DNA from: JACCTI01 sp051005695
Lineage (GTDB): Bacteria; Verrucomicrobiota; Verrucomicrobiia; Chthoniobacterales; UBA10450
DNA: 64,000 bases
Direction of reading: 5' to 3'
NCBI GenBank assembly: GCA_051005695.1
Contig: JBPCJC010000041.1
Span: 74,234 to 138,233, forward strand
Position 1 is the stretch's first letter, and each line of letters starts with the position of its first letter. The translations under genes and the position numbers were made by a program. Positions 60,208 to 64,000 of this stretch are shown piece after piece. The notes below the pieces were generated by a model. The model searched no databases and was not told the DNA's origin. It saw only the letters and a program-made list of their open reading frames with translations.

Positions 60208-60230
<23 letters not shown>
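59418..60230 (-). CDS. RluA family pseudouridine synthase
   Basis: A 270-residue RNA pseudouridine synthase. The catalytic Asp is in VNRLDRETSGLILVAKS, the family's signature, followed by KEYLAIVWG and a C-terminal LTGRTHQIRVHLANLGHPIVGDKIYG. There is no S4 domain. The target RNA site (23S rRNA or tRNA) cannot be told. The start at 60230 overlaps, on the opposite strand, the TTG start of the ABC ATPase gene by 23 bases. The stop lies in a word copy (59415-59422). Confidence 0.9.
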
Positions 60231-60882
<652 letters not shown>

Positions 60883-60887
60883 GCAAG

Positions 60888-61841
60888 TCACGTGCTGTTG
60901 CTGCGCCCGATCAGATCGTTGTAAGTCTTCGCCACTTCGCCGACGCGGGTGAAGTATTCGCGGCGGTCGAGCCTCTTCGCTTCCAGCGTGCGACGGAGAA
61001 ATTTGCTCGCGGTGAAAAAATCTTTCACCGTGGTTTCGACTAAGCTGGCCAGCATCACCGTCTTCACTTCCTCCGGGTTCTCCGCCACATAATTTTCGAG
61101 GGCGTTGTAAGCTTCTTCCAAGTCGGTAAAGCGCGGCTGGTAATCTTCGCTTTTCAACGTCGGCGCCTCCGCGTTTTCCGGCAGGAGATTGATCAACGAT
61201 TTCGCGGCGAGCAGATAGCTGCGCAGGTGCCATTCGTATTTGCGTCCGCTGGTTTTCTCGATCATCGCCAGTTGACGGCGATCGACCTGTAACTTCACGC
61301 CGTCGAGACCGCGCCGCAGTTCGCGCTCCGCGGCAAATGTTTTTTCAAATAACGGCATCATCGCCGCATGCAATTCCTTCCCGAGCCTGGTGTCGTCGTC
61401 CTTGAAATCTTCCTGCTCGTAATAATCGTGCGCCTTCTTCACCAACGGCTCCAGCGCCATCATGTTGTTCGCCAGCCTAACGACGACAGCGTCCAGCTCC
61501 GGTAGCGCGGGCGACAGCCGCGGCCCTTTTTGCGCCGCCTTCTTCACGGCATCCACTGATCCCGAGCTGATCTCATAGAGTCCGTAGCTGATGTAACGCT
61601 CCTTGCCGGTCGGGCCTTTTTTCACCTCCAGCCAAGAGGCGTAGCGATCGTAACTGCGTTGCGCGCTCTCGACCGCGTTCAGCGCCTTCACATACATATT
61701 TGTCTTCTCGACTAACGACTGGAACTCCCCTTCCGAGAGATCGGCGGGGGCAATCGGCGGAACGTTTCCGGCCGTGGCCGCCGCGGTCGAAATGCTCGCG
61801 AGCGCAAGCGTGCAAAAGAGAAGCGCGATTCGGAAATTCAT
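60888..61841 (-). CDS. DUF3829 family exported protein
   Basis: A 317-residue protein with a signal peptide (ALLFCTLALASISTAAATAG) and a mostly helical, charged body (LVEKTNMYVKALNAVESAQRSYDRYASWL, LVKKAHDYYEQEDFKDDDTRLGKEL, DLEEAYNALENYVAENPEE) that matches the DUF3829 (YiiG-like) family. It is probably periplasmic or lipid-anchored; the function is unknown. I start at the ATG at 61841, just before the hydrophobic core; an ATG nine bases earlier is also possible. It contains two copies or variants of the word. Confidence 0.85.
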   Translation of the reverse strand: MNFRIALLFCTLALASISTAAATAGNVPPIAPADLSEGEFQSLVEKTNMYVKALNAVESAQRSYDRYASWLEVKKGPTGKERYISYGLYEISSGSVDAVKKAAQKGPRLSPALPELDAVVVRLANNMMALEPLVKKAHDYYEQEDFKDDDTRLGKELHAAMMPLFEKTFAAERELRRGLDGVKLQVDRRQLAMIEKTSGRKYEWHLRSYLLAAKSLINLLPENAEAPTLKSEDYQPRFTDLEEAYNALENYVAENPEEVKTVMLASLVETTVKDFFTASKFLRRTLEAKRLDRREYFTRVGEVAKTYNDLIGRSNST

Positions 61842-61919
61842 CGGGCACATCCTGTCGAGCAGGCGCGCAGTCGTCACGCGGATTGCGTCCCGCCGGAGTG
61901 CCAGGCGCGTAGTTTTCTC

Positions 61920-62390
61920 GTGGCCATCTACACTCTCAACCGCGCGCAAATTCTCCCGAAGTCACTCGACTGGTGCTGGAGTTTTTTCTCCGATCCGCGC
62001 AACCTCGCCCGGATCACGCCGCCCGCGCTCGGCTTCAAGGTGAAATCGGAATTGCCCGCGGAAGTTTATCCTGGGCTGATGATCCGCTACACCGTCTCGC
62101 CGCTGTTTAGGATCCCGGTCGCGTGGCTGACGGAAATCACGCGGGTCGAGAAGCCGCATTACTTTGTCGATGAACAACGCATCGGGCCCTACCGCGTCTG
62201 GCATCACGAACATTTCTTTCGCGCGATTAATTCGGAGGAAACCGAGGTGCGCGATCTCGTCCATTACGTTCCGCCGTTTGGTCCGCTTGGCGCAATCCTG
62301 AATCGCCTGATGATTCGCCCGCAACTCGAGCAGATTTTCGATTTCCGCGAGCAAACGCTGACCAGTTTGGTCTCGTCCGCTCACGCCTAA
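61920..62390 (+). CDS. SRPBCC family ligand-binding protein
   Basis: A 156-residue START/Bet v 1-like (SRPBCC) protein of the group often labelled cell-division inhibitor-like. Marks are ILPKSLDWCWSFFSDPRNLARITPPALGF, PGLMIRYTVSP, W..EIT.VE..H.FVDEQRIGPYRVWHHEH and RDLVHYVPPFGPLG. It probably holds a hydrophobic ligand. The start is GTG at 61920. The TAA stop is supplied by a word copy (62386-62393). Confidence 0.88.
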   Translation: MAIYTLNRAQILPKSLDWCWSFFSDPRNLARITPPALGFKVKSELPAEVYPGLMIRYTVSPLFRIPVAWLTEITRVEKPHYFVDEQRIGPYRVWHHEHFFRAINSEETEVRDLVHYVPPFGPLGAILNRLMIRPQLEQIFDFREQTLTSLVSSAHA

Positions 62391-62568
62391 CGACACCTGC
62401 GGCTTCGGTGCGAGATCCATCGGCGCGCTCCGCCAGCCTCAGGATGACGGGTCGCGCGTGCTTGCCGGAGTTCGATGAACCTTGCGGCGAAGCCGCCGGG
62501 ATTCGTTTGCTTGACCTCCCTCGCAAACCCGCTTTACCTAAACGCCCAGCCTAACGCCGGAGACGCTC

Positions 62569-63030
62569 TTGGAACTCAAAGACATCAAAGCCATCATCGA
62601 CCTGATGAAGAAGAACGACTTGTCGGTCTTCGAGATGGAAAAGGACGGCTTCAAGTTAAAGCTGCAAAAAGGCGCGGGCGAACAAACTAACTTCGCGCCC
62701 ATGCAGCTCGCCGCGCCCATGCCCGCCGCCGGTGCTGCTCCCGCGTCCGCGCCGGCCCCGGCCCCCGCTGCTGCTCCCGCGGATAAAGGCGCCGCCTTGA
62801 AAGACGTCATCTCACCGATGGTCGGCACGTTCTACCGCGCCGGTTCGCCCGAATCGCCTTCCTTTGTCGATGTCGGCAGCAACGTGACCGAAGAGACCGT
62901 CGTCTGCATTATCGAGGCGATGAAAGTGATGAACGAAATCAAAGCCGAGACCAGCGGCGTGATCGCGGAAGTGATCGCCGAGAATGGCAAGCCGGTGCAA
63001 TTCGGGCAGGTGCTCTTCCGGGTCAAGTAG
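62569..63030 (+). CDS. accB: Biotin carboxyl carrier protein of acetyl-CoA carboxylase
   Basis: A 153-residue carrier that holds biotin for acetyl-CoA carboxylase, the first step of fatty acid synthesis. The N-terminal helix (ELKDIKAIIDLMKKNDLSVFEMEKDGF) and the Ala/Pro linker are followed by the biotinyl domain with the lysine in CIIEAMKVMNEI (about residue 118). The start is a TTG at 62569, preceded by GGAGA. accC follows after 55 bases, in the usual order. Confidence 0.95.
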   Translation: MELKDIKAIIDLMKKNDLSVFEMEKDGFKLKLQKGAGEQTNFAPMQLAAPMPAAGAAPASAPAPAPAAAPADKGAALKDVISPMVGTFYRAGSPESPSFVDVGSNVTEETVVCIIEAMKVMNEIKAETSGVIAEVIAENGKPVQFGQVLFRVK

Positions 63031-63085
63031 CGCAAGCCTCAGGCCTGCGTAATTTTCGCCGGCAGGCTGGACGTTCGCGCTTTCT

Positions 63086-64000
63086 ATGTTCGATAAAATA
63101 CTCATCGCCAACCGCGGAGAAATCGCCCTCCGCATCATCCGCGCCTGCAAGGAACTCGGCGTCCGCACCCTCGCGGTTTACTCGGAGGCCGATGGCGATT
63201 CGCTGCACGTCCAGCTCGCCGATGAAGCCATCTGCATCGGCGCCGCGCCCAGCTCCGAGAGTTATTTGAAAATCGATCGGATCATGAGCGCCGCCGAAGT
63301 CGGCGACGTCGATGCCATCCATCCCGGTTACGGATTCCTCGCTGAGAACGCGCACTTCGCCGAAGTCTGCGAGAGCTGCAAAATTAAATTCATCGGGCCG
63401 CCCGCGAGCGCGATGCACGCCATGGGCGACAAGAATTCCGCGCGCGCTTCCGCGCGTAAAGCCGGCGTCGCCATCACCCCCGGGAGCGACGGCGTGGTCG
63501 AGAACGAAAAGGAAGCCCTTAAAGTCGCGCGCAAAATCGGCTTCCCGGTCATGATCAAAGCTGTCGCCGGCGGCGGCGGCCGCGGCATGCGCGCTTCGCA
63601 TAACGAAGCCAGCCTGCCCTCCATGTTTCACGCCGCGAAAACCGAAGCCGAAAAAGCTTTCGGTAACGGCGACGTCTACATCGAGAAACTGATCGTGAAC
63701 CCGCACCACATCGAGTTCCAGATCATCGCCGATAGCCACGGCAAGACCATTCACCTCGGCGAACGCGATTGCTCCATCCAGCGGCGCAACCAGAAGGTCA
63801 TCGAGGAATGCCCGTCGCCTTTATTGACGCCTGCCTTGCGCAAGAAGATGGGCGCCGCCGCGGTTAAGCTCGCCCAATCCGTCGGTTACGTGAACGCCGG
63901 CACGATAGAGTTCCTGGTCGATAACTCCGGCCATTACTACTTCATCGAGATGAACACCCGCATCCAGGTCGAGCACACCATCACTGAGGAAGTCTACGGT
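63086..64000 (+). CDS. accC: Biotin carboxylase (3' end beyond the window)
   Basis: The first 305 codons of the ATP-grasp subunit that carboxylates biotin on AccB. MFDKILIANRGEIALRIIRACKELG opens it; PGYGFLAENAHFAEVC, AGGGGRGMR (glycine-rich nucleotide loop), GERDCSIQRRNQKVIEE and IEMNTRIQVEHTITEEV are all standard. About 150 more residues are expected beyond the window end. A GC-rich palindrome (63031-63060), similar to parts of the repeat at 18309, lies between accB and accC. Confidence 0.96.
   Translation, partial: MFDKILIANRGEIALRIIRACKELGVRTLAVYSEADGDSLHVQLADEAICIGAAPSSESYLKIDRIMSAAEVGDVDAIHPGYGFLAENAHFAEVCESCKIKFIGPPASAMHAMGDKNSARASARKAGVAITPGSDGVVENEKEALKVARKIGFPVMIKAVAGGGGRGMRASHNEASLPSMFHAAKTEAEKAFGNGDVYIEKLIVNPHHIEFQIIADSHGKTIHLGERDCSIQRRNQKVIEECPSPLLTPALRKKMGAAAVKLAQSVGYVNAGTIEFLVDNSGHYYFIEMNTRIQVEHTITEEVYG

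Overview
The window looks like a chromosomal segment of a GC-rich Gram-negative bacterium, most probably a soil-type verrucomicrobium (inference). The support is a PEP-CTERM protein with a CHRD domain, a TIGR03118-type secreted protein, several extracellular proteins with 'ASTNL..W' C-terminal modules, a tricorn-type protease, DUF2277, an outer-membrane PagL-like protein, and a mix of housekeeping genes found in that phylum. Most genes are ordinary single-copy chromosomal genes in short operons on both strands. I see no phage, insertion sequence or CRISPR array.

Layout. 0-11 kb: a secreted protein, tRNA-Val(CAC), a hydroxyacid dehydrogenase, OsmC, an alpha/beta hydrolase, glycyl-tRNA synthetase, a murI-amidase pair and an M13 peptidase. 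11-18 kb: an HD hydrolase, surE, a PEP-mutase-like enzyme, pepE and a 1124-residue tricorn protease, then a compound inverted-repeat element. 18.5-27.5 kb: a long minus-strand island holding a DUF2064 transferase, an outer-membrane porin, a complete ABC importer, two radical-SAM enzymes (one ArsS-like), a metallophosphoesterase with an altered first metal motif, and a tiny Cys-rich ORF. 27.6-32.9 kb: a fasciclin protein, pdxJ-acpS, a CHRD/PEP-CTERM protein, a TMEM175-like channel, metG and Cdd1. 32.9-35 kb: a decayed stretch with frameshifts. 35-41.5 kb: a cupin, two large secreted proteins sharing a repeated C-terminal domain, and a diheme cytochrome c peroxidase between them. 41.7-52 kb: an S1/P1 nuclease, an ABC-2 permease fused to an amidohydrolase with its ATPase, lnt and a phosphohexomutase. 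53-57 kb: a TCA operon, sucC-VOC-VOC-sucD-gltA. 57-64 kb: Nudix, PagL-like, pseudouridine synthase and LolD-like genes, then accB-accC, cut by the window end.

The most striking signal is not a gene. The 8-mer TCGTTAGG / CCTAACGA, usually extended to (C)TCGTTAGGC, occurs about 70 times in 64 kb. It is spread through coding and intergenic DNA on both strands (38 versus 32 by my count), where one or two copies would be expected by chance. It lies inside many reading frames (as Ser-Leu-Gly, Pro-Asn-Glu, Leu-Thr-Ser or Val-Arg), supplies the stop codon of at least eleven genes, and forms inverted pairs between convergent genes. Its density, strand balance and use as gene-end hairpins match known DNA uptake sequences such as those of Neisseria and Haemophilus, but the word is unlike those I know. 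I propose it as a previously undescribed DNA-uptake-type or other genome-wide signal.

Other items worth checking are the ABC/radical-SAM island, the permease-amidohydrolase fusion, the two glyoxalase-fold genes inside the succinyl-CoA synthetase operon, and the long atypical segment in glycyl-tRNA synthetase.
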